From positions 620,001 through 684,000 of the forward strand of contig NZ_CP013373.1 of NCBI RefSeq assembly GCF_001522585.2: DNA of 64,000 nucleotides. The letters run 5' to 3'. Positions 28,802 through 39,180 of this stretch are shown one piece after another. The stretch's first letter is position 1; the number at the start of each line of letters is the position of its first letter. A model generated the notes under the pieces. That model was given only the letters and a program-made list of their open reading frames with translations, ran no database searches and was not told where the DNA came from. The position numbers and the translations under genes were made by a program. Source of the stretch: Burkholderia sp. NRF60-BP8. Its GTDB lineage: Bacteria > Pseudomonadota > Gammaproteobacteria > Burkholderiales > Burkholderiaceae.

Positions 28802-30043
28802 ATGAGCACCGAACCCAGTTCCAAGCCCGTTTTCCCGATCACCGACGAAGTCCGGCATGCGCTCGCCGTCACGAAGCGCGGCGTCGACGAGCTGCTGATC
28901 GAGGAAGAGTTCGCGCAGAAGCTCGCGCGCAGCGCAGCCACGGGCACGCCGCTGCGCATCAAGCTCGGCCTCGACCCGACCGCGCCCGACATCCACATCG
29001 GCCATACGGTCGTGCTGAACAAGATGCGCCAGCTGCAGGACCTCGGCCACACGGTGATCTTCCTGATCGGCGATTTCACGTCGCTGATCGGCGATCCGTC
29101 GGGCCGCAACGCGACGCGCCCGCCGCTCACGCGCGAGCAGATCGAAGCGAACGCGAAGACCTACTTCGAGCAGGCCGCGCTCGTGCTCGATCGCGACAAG
29201 ACCGAGATCCGCTACAACAGCGAATGGTCGATGCCGCTCGGCGCGGATGGGATGATCAAGCTCGCGTCGCGCTACACGGTCGCGCGGATCCTCGAGCGCG
29301 AGGATTTCACGAAGCGCTTCCAGGGCGGCGTGCCGATCTCGATCCACGAATTCCTGTACCCGCTGATGCAGGGCTACGATTCGGTCGCGCTGAACGCCGA
29401 TCTGGAGCTCGGGGGCACCGACCAGAAATTCAACCTGCTGGTCGGCCGCGAGCTGCAGAAGCAGTACGGCCAGGAACAGCAGTGCATCCTGACGATGCCG
29501 CTGCTCGAAGGCCTCGACGGCGTCGAGAAGATGTCGAAGTCGAAGGGCAACTACGTCGGTATCAGCGAGAAGCCGACCGACATGTTCGGCAAGCTGATGA
29601 GCATTTCGGACACGCTGATGTGGCGTTACTTCGAACTGCTGTCGTTCCGCAGCATGGAAGAAATCGCCGGCTTCAAGCGCGACGCCGAAGGCGGCCGCAA
29701 CCCGCGCGACTTCAAGGTGCTGCTCGCGCAGGAAATCGTCGCGCGCTTTCACTCGCAGGCCGATGCCGAGCGCGCGCTCGAGGACTTCAACCACCGCGCG
29801 AAGGGCGGCGTGCCGGACGACATTCCGTCGGTCACGCTGGCCGGCGCGCCGCTGGCGATCGGTCAGTTGCTGAAGCAGGCCGGCCTCGTGCCGTCGACGA
29901 GCGAAGCGCTGCGCAACATCGAGCAGGGCGGCGTGAAGATCGACGGCGCGACCGTGTCGGACAAGGGCCTGAAGGTCGAGGCCGGCGAGTTCGTCGTGCA
30001 GGTCGGCAAGCGCCGCTTCGCGCGCGTCACGCTGACCGCATGA
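28802..30043 (+). CDS. tyrS: Tyrosyl-tRNA synthetase
   Basis: A 413-residue class I aminoacyl-tRNA synthetase that charges tRNA-Tyr. The HIGH motif is intact at residues 65-68 (in PDIHIGHTV) and KMSKS at about 243-247. An S4 RNA-binding domain ends the protein ([20 protein letters not shown]). The start at 28802 (MSTEPSSK) is preferred over an upstream in-frame ATG. The stop overlaps the dtd start (ATGA), coupling synthetase and proofreading enzyme. Confidence 0.97.
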   Translation: MSTEPSSKPVFPITDEVRHALAVTKRGVDELLIEEEFAQKLARSAATGTPLRIKLGLDPTAPDIHIGHTVVLNKMRQLQDLGHTVIFLIGDFTSLIGDPSGRNATRPPLTREQIEANAKTYFEQAALVLDRDKTEIRYNSEWSMPLGADGMIKLASRYTVARILEREDFTKRFQGGVPISIHEFLYPLMQGYDSVALNADLELGGTDQKFNLLVGRELQKQYGQEQQCILTMPLLEGLDGVEKMSKSKGNYVGISEKPTDMFGKLMSISDTLMWRYFELLSFRSMEEIAGFKRDAEGGRNPRDFKVLLAQEIVARFHSQADAERALEDFNHRAKGGVPDDIPSVTLAGAPLAIGQLLKQAGLVPSTSEALRNIEQGGVKIDGATVSDKGLKVEAGEFVVQVGKRRFARVTLTA

Positions 30044-30498
30044 TCGCGCTGATCCAGCGCGTGAAGCGCGCCGACGTGCGCGTCGGCGAGCGCACGACGG
30101 GCGAGATCGGCGCGGGCCTGCTCGCGCTCGTCTGCGCGGAGCGCGGCGATACCGAGGCCGCGGCCGACAAGCTGCTCGCGAAGCTGCTCGGCTATCGCGT
30201 GTTCAGCGACGCGGCCGGCAAGATGAACCTGCCGGTGTCGAACATCGACGGCGCAGGCCGTGCAGGCGGCCTGCTGCTCGTGTCGCAGTTCACGCTCGCG
30301 GCCGATACCAACAGCGGGCTGCGTCCGAGCTTCACGCCGGCCGCGCCGCCCGACGAAGGCGCGCGGCTGTTCGACTATTTCGTCGCGGCCGCGCGGGCGC
30401 GCCATCCCGTCGTCGAGACGGGCGAGTTCGGCGCCGACATGCAGGTGTCGCTCGTCAACGACGGCCCCGTGACGTTCTGGCTGCAAGTGCGGCCCTGA
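30040..30498 (+). CDS. dtd: D-aminoacyl-tRNA deacylase
   Basis: A 152-residue enzyme that hydrolyses D-aminoacyl-tRNA, including D-Tyr-tRNA, to protect translation. It begins [13 protein letters not shown]. The two active-site signatures are intact: SQFTLAAD (catalytic threonine) and the cross-subunit Gly-cisPro loop in [10 protein letters not shown]. The ATG overlaps the tyrS stop, so the two are translationally coupled, which makes functional sense. A histidine-phosphatase gene follows after 23 bases. Confidence 0.97.
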   Translation: MIALIQRVKRADVRVGERTTGEIGAGLLALVCAERGDTEAAADKLLAKLLGYRVFSDAAGKMNLPVSNIDGAGRAGGLLLVSQFTLAADTNSGLRPSFTPAAPPDEGARLFDYFVAAARARHPVVETGEFGADMQVSLVNDGPVTFWLQVRP

Positions 30499-30521
30499 TT
30501 CTTCCCCGGAGGCGCGCCGCG

Positions 30522-31184
30522 ATGGCCACTACGCAGATTCTTTTCATCCGCCATGGCGAGACGGCCTGGAACCGCATCAAGCGCATCCAGGGGCATATCG
30601 ACATTCCGCTGGCCGACACGGGGCTCGCGCAGGCGCAGCGGCTGGCGGCCCGGCTCGGGCGCGAGGCGCGCGACGGCGCGCGGATCGACGCGGTGTATTC
30701 GAGCGACCTGATGCGCGCGCAACAGACCGCGCAACCGTTCGCCGATGTGCTCGGGCTGCCGCTGCTGCTGCGCGAAGGGTTGCGCGAACGGTCGTACGGC
30801 GCGTTCCAGGGGCACGACAGCACCGAGATCGAAGCGCTGTTTCCGGACGCGTACGCGGCCTGGCAGACGCGCGATCCGGGCTTCGCGCCGGAAGGCGGCG
30901 AGTCGCAGCGCCAGTTCTATCACCGCGTGCTGCATGCGCTCGAACCGATCGTCGCCGCGCATCCGGGCGGCCGGATCGCGTGCGTCGCGCACGGCGGCGT
31001 GCTCGATTGCGTGTATCGCTTCGCGAACGGGATCGAGTTGTCGGCGCCGCGTAATTATCAGCTGCTCAACACCAGCATCAACGTCGTCGATTACGTGGAC
31101 GGCCGTGCGCAGGTCGTGCGGTGGGCCGACGTGTCGCATCTCGACGCCGCGAGCGACGACGACGGATACCGCAAGGTGCTCTGA
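30522..31184 (+). CDS. Histidine phosphatase family protein (phosphoglycerate mutase-like)
   Basis: A 220-residue branch-1 histidine phosphatase. The catalytic RHGET motif is at residues 10-14. It is followed by the YSSDLMRAQQTAQP block, the glutamate in LRERSYGAFQG, and the second catalytic histidine in CVAHGGVLDC. Substrate cannot be told: phosphoglycerate, alpha-ribazole phosphate or sugar phosphates are all possible. It is the third gene of tyrS-dtd, with GGAGG before the ATG. A hairpin with T run follows at 31192. Confidence 0.9.
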   Translation: MATTQILFIRHGETAWNRIKRIQGHIDIPLADTGLAQAQRLAARLGREARDGARIDAVYSSDLMRAQQTAQPFADVLGLPLLLREGLRERSYGAFQGHDSTEIEALFPDAYAAWQTRDPGFAPEGGESQRQFYHRVLHALEPIVAAHPGGRIACVAHGGVLDCVYRFANGIELSAPRNYQLLNTSINVVDYVDGRAQVVRWADVSHLDAASDDDGYRKVL

Positions 31185-31191
31185 GTACGCC

Positions 31192-31223
31192 AACCCCGTC
31201 CGGCATGGCCGGCCTCGGGGTTT
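31192..31223 (+). terminator. Terminator after the tyrS-dtd-phosphatase unit
   Basis: AACCCCG (31192-31198) pairs with CGGGGTT (31216-31222), with additional inner pairing CCGGC/GCCGG. Three T residues end the right arm. Confidence 0.75.
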
Positions 31224-31243
31224 CGTTGCCTTGCGCGTGACGC

Positions 31244-32380
31244 TTACTGCGGCAGCCCGTGGCGCGTCTTGTAGTCGAGCGCGTACGCGATCTTGCCGGG
31301 TTTGTCGGCCGTGATCGGCTGGCGCAGCTTGTCGAATTCCCCCTTGCCGTATTTCTTCCCACCGTTGATCGCATCGGCGCGCCCGAGGTCGGCGCCCGTC
31401 TTGCCGTCGATCACGGGGTCCGTGGCCGCGACCATCCGCGTCGACGCATTCCAGACCGCATTCAGGTAGCCCGTGTCGGCCTTCGCCGGATCGGGATCGG
31501 TCGTGCCCAGCCGCGTCAGGTCGTAGCCGGCCAACGCGAACGTGCCCGGCTGCGCGCGCAGCCAGTCGGCCCAGTAGAACTCGAGGTAGTCGGTCGCTTG
31601 TGCGGGTTTGCCGTAGCCGATGTCGCGCGTGAAATAGACGAGCGAGCGGTAGCGGTCGTTCGTCATCCCGAGCGTCAGGCCGAGGCCGGTCGGCAGTTGC
31701 GCGGTCGTGATCGGCTTGCCGTCGCCGTTCTTCAGGCGCAGATAGCCGCGGCTCTGCATCTGCTGCCAGAACGCGTCGCCCGAATAGTCGCCGAGGTTGT
31801 CCTTGACGACGACATGCACGTGCAGCGTCGGGCCGCCGTCGGGCGTTTCGTAATAGGTCGACAGCCCGTGATGACCGTCGGTCAGGTATAGCGTATCGCC
31901 GTTGGGGCCGATCACGACGGGGTTCAGCACCGAGCGGTCGCGGGCGTTCGCGTCGGTCGTCGCGCACGTGTAGCTCGCCGGATCGCGCAGCGACGATTTG
32001 GCCGTGTAGCCGCTCGCTGCGACGCCGCCGAGGCCTTCGTCCGCGCAGAAGTCGTCGAATTTCTTGTCGGGCTGGAGTTCGTAGCGGCCGAGCTTGTAGT
32101 AGATCTGGTCGTAGCCGATCGCACCCTGCGTCGGATGGAGGTCGCCGAGCGTGACGTCGATCAGGTCGCCGACGCGGGCAGCCTTCCATTTGCCCGGCTG
32201 CGGCGTGGTGGTGGCGGGCGGCGTGGGCGCCGGCGTCGTCGTCGTGCCGCCGGACGGCGGTTGCGCGTCCGTGCGCGCGACGGCGGCGACATCGTCGCCT
32301 CCGCACGCGGCGAGCGCGAAGACGGTGGACAGGCTGGCGGCAAGGGCGAAACGGATCGGCAGGCGTGGCATCGCGGGCAT
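31244..32380 (-). CDS. Lipoprotein with ParB/sulfiredoxin-like (ParBc_2) domain
   Basis: A 378-residue exported protein. A lipoprotein signal peptide is visible (FALAASLSTVFALAAC, lipobox cysteine near residue 26). A Thr/Pro-rich linker follows, then a ParB/Srx-like domain with DVTLGDLHPTQGAIGYDQI and the family motif LYLTDGHHGLS near residue 160. This group is annotated only as a putative ParB-like nuclease; the envelope location makes a partitioning role implausible. No partner gene is evident. Starts at 32380 and 32371 are both possible, and neither has a clear Shine-Dalgarno sequence. It is convergent with the histidine-phosphatase gene. Confidence 0.75.
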   Translation of the reverse strand: MPAMPRLPIRFALAASLSTVFALAACGGDDVAAVARTDAQPPSGGTTTTPAPTPPATTTPQPGKWKAARVGDLIDVTLGDLHPTQGAIGYDQIYYKLGRYELQPDKKFDDFCADEGLGGVAASGYTAKSSLRDPASYTCATTDANARDRSVLNPVVIGPNGDTLYLTDGHHGLSTYYETPDGGPTLHVHVVVKDNLGDYSGDAFWQQMQSRGYLRLKNGDGKPITTAQLPTGLGLTLGMTNDRYRSLVYFTRDIGYGKPAQATDYLEFYWADWLRAQPGTFALAGYDLTRLGTTDPDPAKADTGYLNAVWNASTRMVAATDPVIDGKTGADLGRADAINGGKKYGKGEFDKLRQPITADKPGKIAYALDYKTRHGLPQ

Positions 32381-32523
32381 CGTGCGGCGGTCGGGTGGGC
32401 GGGACACCGCGCGGGTCACGGTCGCGCGTGACGAGCAGGACGTGCGACCGTGCGCGGGTGCAAGCCGGTCAGTTTGCCACTGCTATTTGACAGCAAATTG
32501 AAATGATCCGAAGAAGCGGATCG

Positions 32524-33477
32524 TCAGGCGGGCGGGGTGCCGTCGGACGGCGTGGCCGTCGCGCGGCGGCGCGCTCGCTTCGACGCGCCGTTCACGAGCG
32601 CCCAGCGCAGCACGGGCGCGATGGCGCGTATGCCGGGTCGGACCACCGCGCGCCGTAACGGCGCGAAGGTCGACACGCCGAGCATGCGCTGCGCCCACGG
32701 CGGCAACAGGTCGATCCCGGCGTGCATCACCAGCGACGCGGCAGGCCGCAGCGTGGGCTTCGCGACCGGCACATTCAGCAGGATGGACATGACTTCGAAG
32801 GTACGCGGCCCGGCTTCGAGTTCGGGCAGCATGCGCGCGAGATAAGCGGCCACCTCGGCGCGCGAACGCGGAATCTCACGGGCGCCGAGCAGCTCGGCGA
32901 TCAGCGCCGTCTCCGCGTAATAGCGGTCCTGCAGTTCGCCCGGCAGCGCGGGATTCACGTAACGCAGATGCGCGGCGAGGAAGCTCGACACTTCCGCGAC
33001 GTGCACCCAGGTGAGCAACGCCGGATCGTCGGCGCGGTACGGCCGGCCGTCGGGCGCGGTACCTGATATGCGCGTGTGGATCGTTTTCACGCGCTCGATC
33101 AGCGTGAGCGCGTCCGCGCGGCTGCCGAACGTCGTGCCCGTGATGAACGTGGCGGTGCGCCGCAAGCGGCCGAAGATGTCGGTGCGGAACGACGAATGAT
33201 CCCAGACGCCCGCGAGCGCGAGCGGGTGGAGCGCCTGCAGCAGCAGCGCGGCGATGCCGCCCGTCATCATCGACGTGAAATCGGCATGCACGCGCCAGCA
33301 GACGGCGTCGGGGCCGAACAGCCCCGGGTCGCCAGGCGGTGACGAGAGATCGATCGACGGGCCGCCGCCGCCGGCCGTCAGGTGCGTGATACCGGCCACG
33401 AGCCGCTGGCGGATCGGCTCGGCCCAGCGCGGGCCCGGCACGGGTGCGGTGGGGTGGCGGCTGGGCGGCGTCGTCAT
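32524..33477 (-). CDS. Oxygenase MpaB-family (DUF2236) protein
   Basis: A 317-residue protein of the DUF2236 / ER-bound oxygenase MpaB/rubber-oxygenase Lcp family. The conserved core is visible as VCWRVHADFTSMMTGGIAALLLQALHP, split here by a short variable segment from HSSFRTDIFGRLRRTATF. TWVHVAEVSSFLAAHLRY follows. Members of this family bind haem b and some cleave alkenes, but most are uncharacterised. The start at 33477 (MTTPPSRH) is preferred to 33525. It lies 23 bases downstream of the ruvB stop on the same strand, so it may be transcribed by read-through from ruv. Confidence 0.8.
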   Translation of the reverse strand: MTTPPSRHPTAPVPGPRWAEPIRQRLVAGITHLTAGGGGPSIDLSSPPGDPGLFGPDAVCWRVHADFTSMMTGGIAALLLQALHPLALAGVWDHSSFRTDIFGRLRRTATFITGTTFGSRADALTLIERVKTIHTRISGTAPDGRPYRADDPALLTWVHVAEVSSFLAAHLRYVNPALPGELQDRYYAETALIAELLGAREIPRSRAEVAAYLARMLPELEAGPRTFEVMSILLNVPVAKPTLRPAASLVMHAGIDLLPPWAQRMLGVSTFAPLRRAVVRPGIRAIAPVLRWALVNGASKRARRRATATPSDGTPPA

Positions 33478-33500
33478 GGCGGGTGCGGCGCGGCGACGGA

Positions 33501-34574
33501 TTACTTCCCGTCGGGGGTATCCCACGCGTCGTGCTCGGTGATGCGGCGCGCATCGGGTACCGACAGCCCGAAGTGGCGATACGTGAGCAGCGTCGCGACC
33601 CGGCCGCGCGGCGTGCGCTGCAGGAAGCCCTGCTGGATCAGGTACGGTTCGAGCACGTCCTCGATCGTGTCGCGCTCCTCGCCGATCGCCGCCGCGAGGT
33701 TGTCGATGCCGACCGGGCCGCCGTCGAACTTGTACAGGATCGCTTCGAGCAGCTTGCGGTCCATCAGGTCGAAGCCGACCGGGTCGACGTCGAGCATCGC
33801 GAGCGCGGCATCGGCAACGGCCGCGGTGATCTGGCCGTCGGCCTTCACTTCCGCGAAGTCGCGCACGCGGCGCAGCAGACGGTTCGCGATCCGCGGCGTG
33901 CCGCGCGCGCGCTTCGCGATTTCCAGCGCGCCGTTCGGATCGATCTGCGCATTCAGCAGCGACGCCGAGCGCCGCACGATGCGCGACAGTTGATCGGCGT
34001 CGTAGAACTCGAGGCGCGCGACGATCCCGAAACGATCGCGCAGCGGGTTGGTCAGCATCCCCGCGCGGGTGGTCGCGCCGACCAGCGTGAACGGCTGCAG
34101 GTCGAGCTTCACGCTGCGCGCCGCCGGCCCTTCGCCGATCATGATGTCGATCTGGTAATCCTCGAGCGCCGGATACAGGATTTCCTCGACGACCGGCGAC
34201 AGCCGGTGGATCTCGTCGATGAACAGCACGTCGTTCGCCTCGAGGTTCGTCAGCAGCGCGGCGAGATCGCCCGCGCGCTCGAGCACGGGGCCCGACGTCT
34301 GGCGCAGGTTCACGCCCATCTCGCGCGCAATGATGTGCGCGAGCGTCGTCTTGCCGAGCCCCGGCGGCCCGAACAGCAGCACGTGATCGAGCGGCTCGGA
34401 GCGGCGCTTCGCGGCTTCGATGAAGATCTCGAGCTGGCCGCGCACCTTTTCCTGGCCGACGTAGTCGTCGAGCTGGCGCGGCCGCAATGCACGTTCGAAC
34501 ACCTCCTCGTGCGACGAGGCAGGCGTGGCGGCGATGATCCGCTGCTCGGTGGCGAGTTTGTCGGTTTCAATCAT
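33501..34574 (-). CDS. ruvB: Holliday junction branch-migration ATPase RuvB
   Basis: A 357-residue AAA+ motor that drives branch migration with RuvA. Walker A GPPGLGKT is at residues 69-76 and Walker B is FIDEIHRL. Sensor 1 and the arginine-finger region [18 protein letters not shown] and a C-terminal winged helix ([16 protein letters not shown]) are present. It follows ruvA by 108 bases on the minus strand, in the usual ruvC-ruvA-ruvB order. Confidence 0.98.
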   Translation of the reverse strand: MIETDKLATEQRIIAATPASSHEEVFERALRPRQLDDYVGQEKVRGQLEIFIEAAKRRSEPLDHVLLFGPPGLGKTTLAHIIAREMGVNLRQTSGPVLERAGDLAALLTNLEANDVLFIDEIHRLSPVVEEILYPALEDYQIDIMIGEGPAARSVKLDLQPFTLVGATTRAGMLTNPLRDRFGIVARLEFYDADQLSRIVRRSASLLNAQIDPNGALEIAKRARGTPRIANRLLRRVRDFAEVKADGQITAAVADAALAMLDVDPVGFDLMDRKLLEAILYKFDGGPVGIDNLAAAIGEERDTIEDVLEPYLIQQGFLQRTPRGRVATLLTYRHFGLSVPDARRITEHDAWDTPDGK

Positions 34575-34682
34575 GCGGCCATTGTACCGCGCGACGACGC
34601 GCGGACCACCTGGCCGAACGGCCGACTGGCGAGCGCCGCGCGGCGGCGCGACACTGGCTTCGACGGCCGGAGCGACCGCGCG

Positions 34683-35264
34683 TTACGCCTTCGACAGCGC
34701 CTTCAGCGCGAGCTTGATGCCTTCGGACACGCCGGTGCCGGCCGGCACGTTCTTGATCGCGGCAAGGCCTTCCTTCTCGGAGTAGCCGAGCGCCAGCAGC
34801 GCGTTGAGGATGTCGGTCGCGTGGTCGGACGGCGACGCGGCTCCGGCGAGCGCGCCGAGGTCGGCGCCGAGCTTGCCCTTCAGTTCGAGCAGCAGGCGCT
34901 CGGCGGTCTTCTTGCCGATGCCGGGCAGGCGCGTGAGGCGGGCGGCGTCCTGCATCGTCACCGCTTGCGCGAGCTCCTGCACGCTCATGCCGGACAGCAC
35001 GGCGAGCGCCATGCGCGCGCCGATGCCGGTGATCTTCAGCAGTTCGCGGAAGGTCGTGCGTTCCTGCGGCGTCAGGAAGCCGTACAGCAGGTGGGCGTCC
35101 TCGCGGACGATCTGCTGCGTGAGCAGCACGACGCGCTCGCCCGTTTGCGGCAGGTTGTAGAAGGTGCTCATCGGCACGTCGATTTCGTAGCCGACACCGT
35201 TGCAGTCGACGAGCAGATGAGGTGGGTTCTTTTCGAGCAGGATGCCGGCGATGCGACCGATCAT
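34683..35264 (-). CDS. ruvA: Holliday junction-binding protein RuvA
   Basis: 193 residues, normal length. RuvA tetramers hold the four-way junction flat and load RuvB. Domain I begins [20 protein letters not shown]. Domain II carries two helix-hairpin-helix segments ([13 protein letters not shown] and [16 protein letters not shown]). Domain III is the RuvB-binding tail [16 protein letters not shown]. It sits between ruvC and ruvB. Confidence 0.98.
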   Translation of the reverse strand: MIGRIAGILLEKNPPHLLVDCNGVGYEIDVPMSTFYNLPQTGERVVLLTQQIVREDAHLLYGFLTPQERTTFRELLKITGIGARMALAVLSGMSVQELAQAVTMQDAARLTRLPGIGKKTAERLLLELKGKLGADLGALAGAASPSDHATDILNALLALGYSEKEGLAAIKNVPAGTGVSEGIKLALKALSKA

Positions 35265-35438
35265 GGAGGACGGGATGCGAGGAAGAAAGCGCGAGTGTAG
35301 CGCACGCGCGGCGCGATGCCGATGGGGCGCGTCCGTCGGCCCGAAGCGGCGCGCGTCGCGGGCATGTCGGGCGCGGGTAGGACGGTCAAGGCGCCAACGC
35401 GGTCGAGCCGACGTGCCGGGCCGCGGCGCGCGGCGGCG

Positions 35439-35981
35439 TCAGCCGACCAGCCTGCCCCGCCGCACGCGCAGCCCTTTCTGCGCGAGCGCCGGCGCGAGGC
35501 CGCCCAGCGTGCCGAGCGTATTGCCGCCGTGTGCGTGGCAGATCGCCATGCCGAGCGCGTCGGCTGCGTCGGAGCCCGGCTGGCCGGACAGGTTGAGCAG
35601 CCGCGTGACCATTTCCTGCATTTGCGTCTTGGTCGCGCGGCCGTAGCCGACCACGGCCTGCTTGAGCTGCAGCGCGGTGTATTCGGCGACCGGCAGCCCG
35701 CCCGCGACGAGGCCGCAGATCGCGGCGCCACGCGCCTGGCCGAGCAGTAGCGTCGACTGCGGGTTCACGTTGACGAACACCTTTTCGATCGCGGCCTGGT
35801 CGGGCGCGTGTTCGCGCACGATCGTCGAGACGCCCTGAAAGATCGTGCCGAGGCGGGTGGCCAGATCGGCCGTCGGCGTGCGGATCACGCCGCTCGTGAC
35901 ATAGGCGAGCCGGTGGCCGCTGACGTCGATGACGCCGAAGCCGGTGACGCGCAGGCCGGGGTCGATGCCGAGAATTCGCAT
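35439..35981 (-). CDS. ruvC: Holliday junction resolvase RuvC
   Basis: A 180-residue endonuclease that cuts junctions symmetrically after RuvAB migration. The acidic active site is visible: Asp7 in [12 protein letters not shown], a glutamate in AAIEKVFVN, and aspartates in [15 protein letters not shown]. It starts the ruvC-ruvA-ruvB unit, separated from purH upstream by a terminator. The 174-base gap to ruvA contains no gene. Confidence 0.98.
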   Translation of the reverse strand: MRILGIDPGLRVTGFGVIDVSGHRLAYVTSGVIRTPTADLATRLGTIFQGVSTIVREHAPDQAAIEKVFVNVNPQSTLLLGQARGAAICGLVAGGLPVAEYTALQLKQAVVGYGRATKTQMQEMVTRLLNLSGQPGSDAADALGMAICHAHGGNTLGTLGGLAPALAQKGLRVRRGRLVG

Positions 35982-36065
35982 GAGTGAGGAGAATGGCGTG
36001 ATGCAGCGATACTACAACGAATGGTGCGGCAAGCCGGCCGCCCGGGCCGGCGCGAAGGCGCCGCG

Positions 36066-36104
36066 CAATAAAAAACCCGGCGCAGGGGATGCCGCCGGGT
36101 TTTC
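36066..36104 (-). terminator. Terminator after purH
   Basis: Read on the minus strand, ACCCGGCG pairs with CGCCGGGT around a ten-base loop, followed by six T residues. It separates the dusB-fis-purH unit from ruvCAB. Confidence 0.85.
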
Positions 36105-36135
36105 GTGCAGCGGCCGCGCGGGCCGCATGCTGCGG

Positions 36136-37701
36136 TCAGTGACGGAAGTGGCGCACGCCCGTCAGGATCATCGCGATGCCGTGCTCGTCGGCTGCCGCGA
36201 TCACTTCGTCGTCGCGCATCGAGCCGCCCGGCTGGATCACGCAAGTCGCGCCTGCCGCCACGACGACGTCGAGGCCGTCGCGGAACGGGAAAAACGCATC
36301 CGACGCGACCGCCGAACCGGCGAGCGTGAGGCCCGCGTTCTGCGCCTTGATGCTCGCGATGCGCGCGGAATCGACACGGCTCATCTGGCCGGCGCCGACG
36401 CCGAGCGTCATGCCGTTGCCGCAGAACACGATCGCGTTCGACTTCACGTACTTCGCGACGCGCCATGCGAACAGCAGGTCGTCCATTTCCTTCGCGGTCG
36501 GCTGGCGCTTCGTGACGACGCGCAGCTCGCTCGGCTGCACGTTCTTCGAATCGAGCGACTGCACGAGCAGGCCGCCGCCGACGCGCTTCAGGTCGAATGC
36601 GTTGTGGCCGTCGCCCAGCGCGATTTCCAGCAGGCGCACGTTCTGCTTCGCGGCGAACACCTGCTTCGCGGCGTCGGAGAACGACGGGGCGATCAGCACT
36701 TCGACGAACTGCTTCGCCACCGCTTGCGCGGCCGCTTCGTCGACTTCGCGGTTGAACGCGATGATCCCGCCGAATGCCGAGGTCGGGTCGGTCTGGAACG
36801 CCTTCGCGTACGCGTCTGCCGAGTCGTTGCCGACCGCGACGCCGCACGGGTTCGCATGCTTGATGATCACGCAGGCCGGCGCGTCGAACGTCTTCACGCA
36901 TTCCCACGCCGCGTCCGAATCCGCGATGTTGTTGTACGACAGTTCCTTGCCCTGCAACTGGCGGTAGTTCGCGAGCGCGCCGGCCGGCGCCGCGAGGTCG
37001 CGGTAGAACGCGGCGCTCTGGTGCGGGTTCTCGCCGTAGCGCAGGTCCTGCACCTTGTCGAACGCCATGTTCAGCGTGGCCGGGTACGCGCTGCGCGATG
37101 CGTGCTGCAGCTCGTCGGTCAGGCTCGTCAGGTAGTTCGTGATCGCGCCGTCGTATTGCGCGGTGTGCGCGAACACCTTCGTCGCGAGGCGGAAGTTGGT
37201 CGGGTAGCCGACCGTGTTGCCGTTCGCCTTCATTTCGTCGAGCACGACCGCGTAGTCGGCCGGATCGACGACGACCGTCACGTCGCGGTGGTTCTTCGCG
37301 GCCGAGCGCAGCATCGTCGGGCCGCCGATGTCGATGTTCTCGATCGCGTCGGCGAGCGTGCAGTCGTCCTTCGCGATCGTCGCGACGAACGGATACAGGT
37401 TCACGACGAGCAGGTCGATCGTCGGGATGCCATGCTGTTCGAGCGCCTGCATGTGCTCGGGCAGGTCGCGGCGGGCGAGGATGCCGCCGTGCACCTTCGG
37501 GTGCAGCGTCTTCACGCGCCCATCGAGCATTTCCGGGAAGCCCGTGTAATCGGCCACTTCGGTCACGGGCAGGCCGGCATCGGCGAGGAGTTTCGCGGTG
37601 CCGCCCGTCGACAGCAGCTTGACGCCGAGGTCGGACAGCGACTTCGCGAAGTCGACGATGCCGGTCTTGTCGGAAACGGAAATGAGCGCTTGCTTGATCA
37701 T
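36136..37701 (-). CDS. purH: Bifunctional AICAR transformylase/IMP cyclohydrolase
   Basis: A 521-residue enzyme catalysing the last two steps of IMP synthesis. The N-terminal MGS-like cyclohydrolase domain has [11 protein letters not shown] and the [11 protein letters not shown] turn. The AICAR transformylase domain contains the substrate/catalytic segment [11 protein letters not shown] (Lys-His pair) and later [12 protein letters not shown] and [10 protein letters not shown]. It follows fis by 44 bases; dusB-fis-purH is a common betaproteobacterial order. Confidence 0.98.
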   Translation of the reverse strand: MIKQALISVSDKTGIVDFAKSLSDLGVKLLSTGGTAKLLADAGLPVTEVADYTGFPEMLDGRVKTLHPKVHGGILARRDLPEHMQALEQHGIPTIDLLVVNLYPFVATIAKDDCTLADAIENIDIGGPTMLRSAAKNHRDVTVVVDPADYAVVLDEMKANGNTVGYPTNFRLATKVFAHTAQYDGAITNYLTSLTDELQHASRSAYPATLNMAFDKVQDLRYGENPHQSAAFYRDLAAPAGALANYRQLQGKELSYNNIADSDAAWECVKTFDAPACVIIKHANPCGVAVGNDSADAYAKAFQTDPTSAFGGIIAFNREVDEAAAQAVAKQFVEVLIAPSFSDAAKQVFAAKQNVRLLEIALGDGHNAFDLKRVGGGLLVQSLDSKNVQPSELRVVTKRQPTAKEMDDLLFAWRVAKYVKSNAIVFCGNGMTLGVGAGQMSRVDSARIASIKAQNAGLTLAGSAVASDAFFPFRDGLDVVVAAGATCVIQPGGSMRDDEVIAAADEHGIAMILTGVRHFRH

Positions 37702-37745
37702 GATGGAACCACCAATAGCCAGGGAAACGGGGACGGGACGGCCGC

Positions 37746-37979
37746 CTACAGCAGGCCGTGCTGCTGCAGCTTCTTGCGCAGCGTATTGCGATTGATGCCG
37801 AGGTACTCCGCGGCGAGCGACTGGTTGCCGCCGGCCTGTACGAGCACGACCTCGAGCATCGGCTTTTCGACGCAGGACATCACCATTTCATAGACGTCGT
37901 GCGGATTGGAGCCGTCTAGATCCCGGAAATACACGTCCAGGCTCTCGCGGACACATTGTTCGATGTTGTGCTTGCTCAT
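37746..37979 (-). CDS. fis: Fis-family DNA-binding protein
   Basis: A 77-residue Fis-like nucleoid protein, shorter than the 98-residue E. coli Fis by loss of most of the N-terminal arm. The C-terminal helix-turn-helix [19 protein letters not shown] is strongly conserved. It overlaps the dusB stop by four bases, as in the E. coli dusB-fis operon, so it is translationally coupled to dusB. In enterics Fis controls growth-phase-dependent promoters; the same role here is inferred. Confidence 0.94.
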   Translation of the reverse strand: MSKHNIEQCVRESLDVYFRDLDGSNPHDVYEMVMSCVEKPMLEVVLVQAGGNQSLAAEYLGINRNTLRKKLQQHGLL

Positions 37980-39043
37980 GCTGCTAACTGGTTATGGTCG
38001 TCCGACTCGCCCTGGCTGTTTTCCGCTTCGTCGTCGACGTAGACGAGGTGGTCCGACAGCGCCTTTTGCGCCTCGAAGAATGCATTGACGGCGGCGAGCT
38101 GCTCGCGGGTGGAATCGAGCGTGTTCATTCGGTGCCGGAACCCGTTGGCACCGGAAAGGCCGCGAGTGTACCAGCCGATGTGCTTGCGCGCAGTACGGAC
38201 GCCGGTGAATTCGCCATAGAAAGCGTAGTGGTCTTCCAGGTGTTCGTTCATCACGTGCTGGATCTCGTCGATCCGCGGCGGGGGCAGCAGCTCGCCGGTT
38301 TGCAGGAAATGATCGATTTCGCGGAACAACCACGGCCGGCCTTGCGCGGCGCGACCGATCATCAGCGCATCGGCGCCGGTTGCGTCGAGCACGGCCTTCG
38401 CCTTGGCGGGCGACGTGATGTCGCCGTTCGCGACGACCGGAATCCGCACGGCCGCCTTCACGGCCGCGATGGTGTCGTACTCGGCGTCGCCGCGATACAG
38501 ATCGGCGCGCGTGCGGCCGTGCACGGTGAGCATCGAGATGCCGGCCGCTTCGGCCAGGCGCGCGACCGTGATCGCATTCTTGTGCTCGCGGTCCCAGCCG
38601 GTGCGGATTTTCAGCGTGACGGGCACCGCGTCGGGCCCCGTGCCGACCGCCGCGACGACGGCCTCGACGATCCGCTGCACGAGCGGCTCGTTCTGCAGCA
38701 GCGCGGAGCCGGCCGCGACGTTGCAGACCTTCTTCGCCGGGCAGCCCATGTTGATGTCGATGATCTGCGCGCCGTTGTCGACGTTGTAGCGGGCAGCTTC
38801 GGCCATCATCGCCGGATCGGCGCCGGCGATCTGCACCGCGATCGGCTCGACTTCGCCTTCGTGGTTCGCGCGCCGCATCGTCTTCGCGCTTTTCCACAGC
38901 TGCGCGTTGGACGCGACCATCTCGGACACGGCGTAACCGGCCCCCAGCCGTTTGCACAGCTGGCGGAACGGACGGTCCGTCACCCCGGCCATCGGGGCGA
39001 CGAACAGGTTGTTACGCAATACGTGAGAGCCGATAACGGGCAT
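37976..39043 (-). CDS. dusB: tRNA-dihydrouridine synthase B
   Basis: A 355-residue FMN enzyme that reduces a uridine in the tRNA D-loop to dihydrouridine. The N-terminal FMN-binding APMAGVTDRPFRQL, catalytic cysteine segment INMGCPAKKVCNVAAGSALL and IRTGWDREHKNA are conserved. The family motifs LTVHGRTRADLY and ANGDITSPAKA follow. The C-terminal tail of about 20 residues is acidic and non-conserved. The first gene of dusB-fis-purH, with its end overlapping the fis start. Confidence 0.97.
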   Translation of the reverse strand: MPVIGSHVLRNNLFVAPMAGVTDRPFRQLCKRLGAGYAVSEMVASNAQLWKSAKTMRRANHEGEVEPIAVQIAGADPAMMAEAARYNVDNGAQIIDINMGCPAKKVCNVAAGSALLQNEPLVQRIVEAVVAAVGTGPDAVPVTLKIRTGWDREHKNAITVARLAEAAGISMLTVHGRTRADLYRGDAEYDTIAAVKAAVRIPVVANGDITSPAKAKAVLDATGADALMIGRAAQGRPWLFREIDHFLQTGELLPPPRIDEIQHVMNEHLEDHYAFYGEFTGVRTARKHIGWYTRGLSGANGFRHRMNTLDSTREQLAAVNAFFEAQKALSDHLVYVDDEAENSQGESDDHNQLAA

Positions 39044-39180
39044 CGCAATGGCGCCGCCCGCGACGAGCGCGGGCAGGGGAAGGGAAGACGGAAAGCGGGC
39101 ATTTTACCGTATTCCCATGCCCCGCCGATTTGACCCGGTTTGCCTGATTTGCCCGGACGCGCCGTGCGGTGTGCCGCGCG

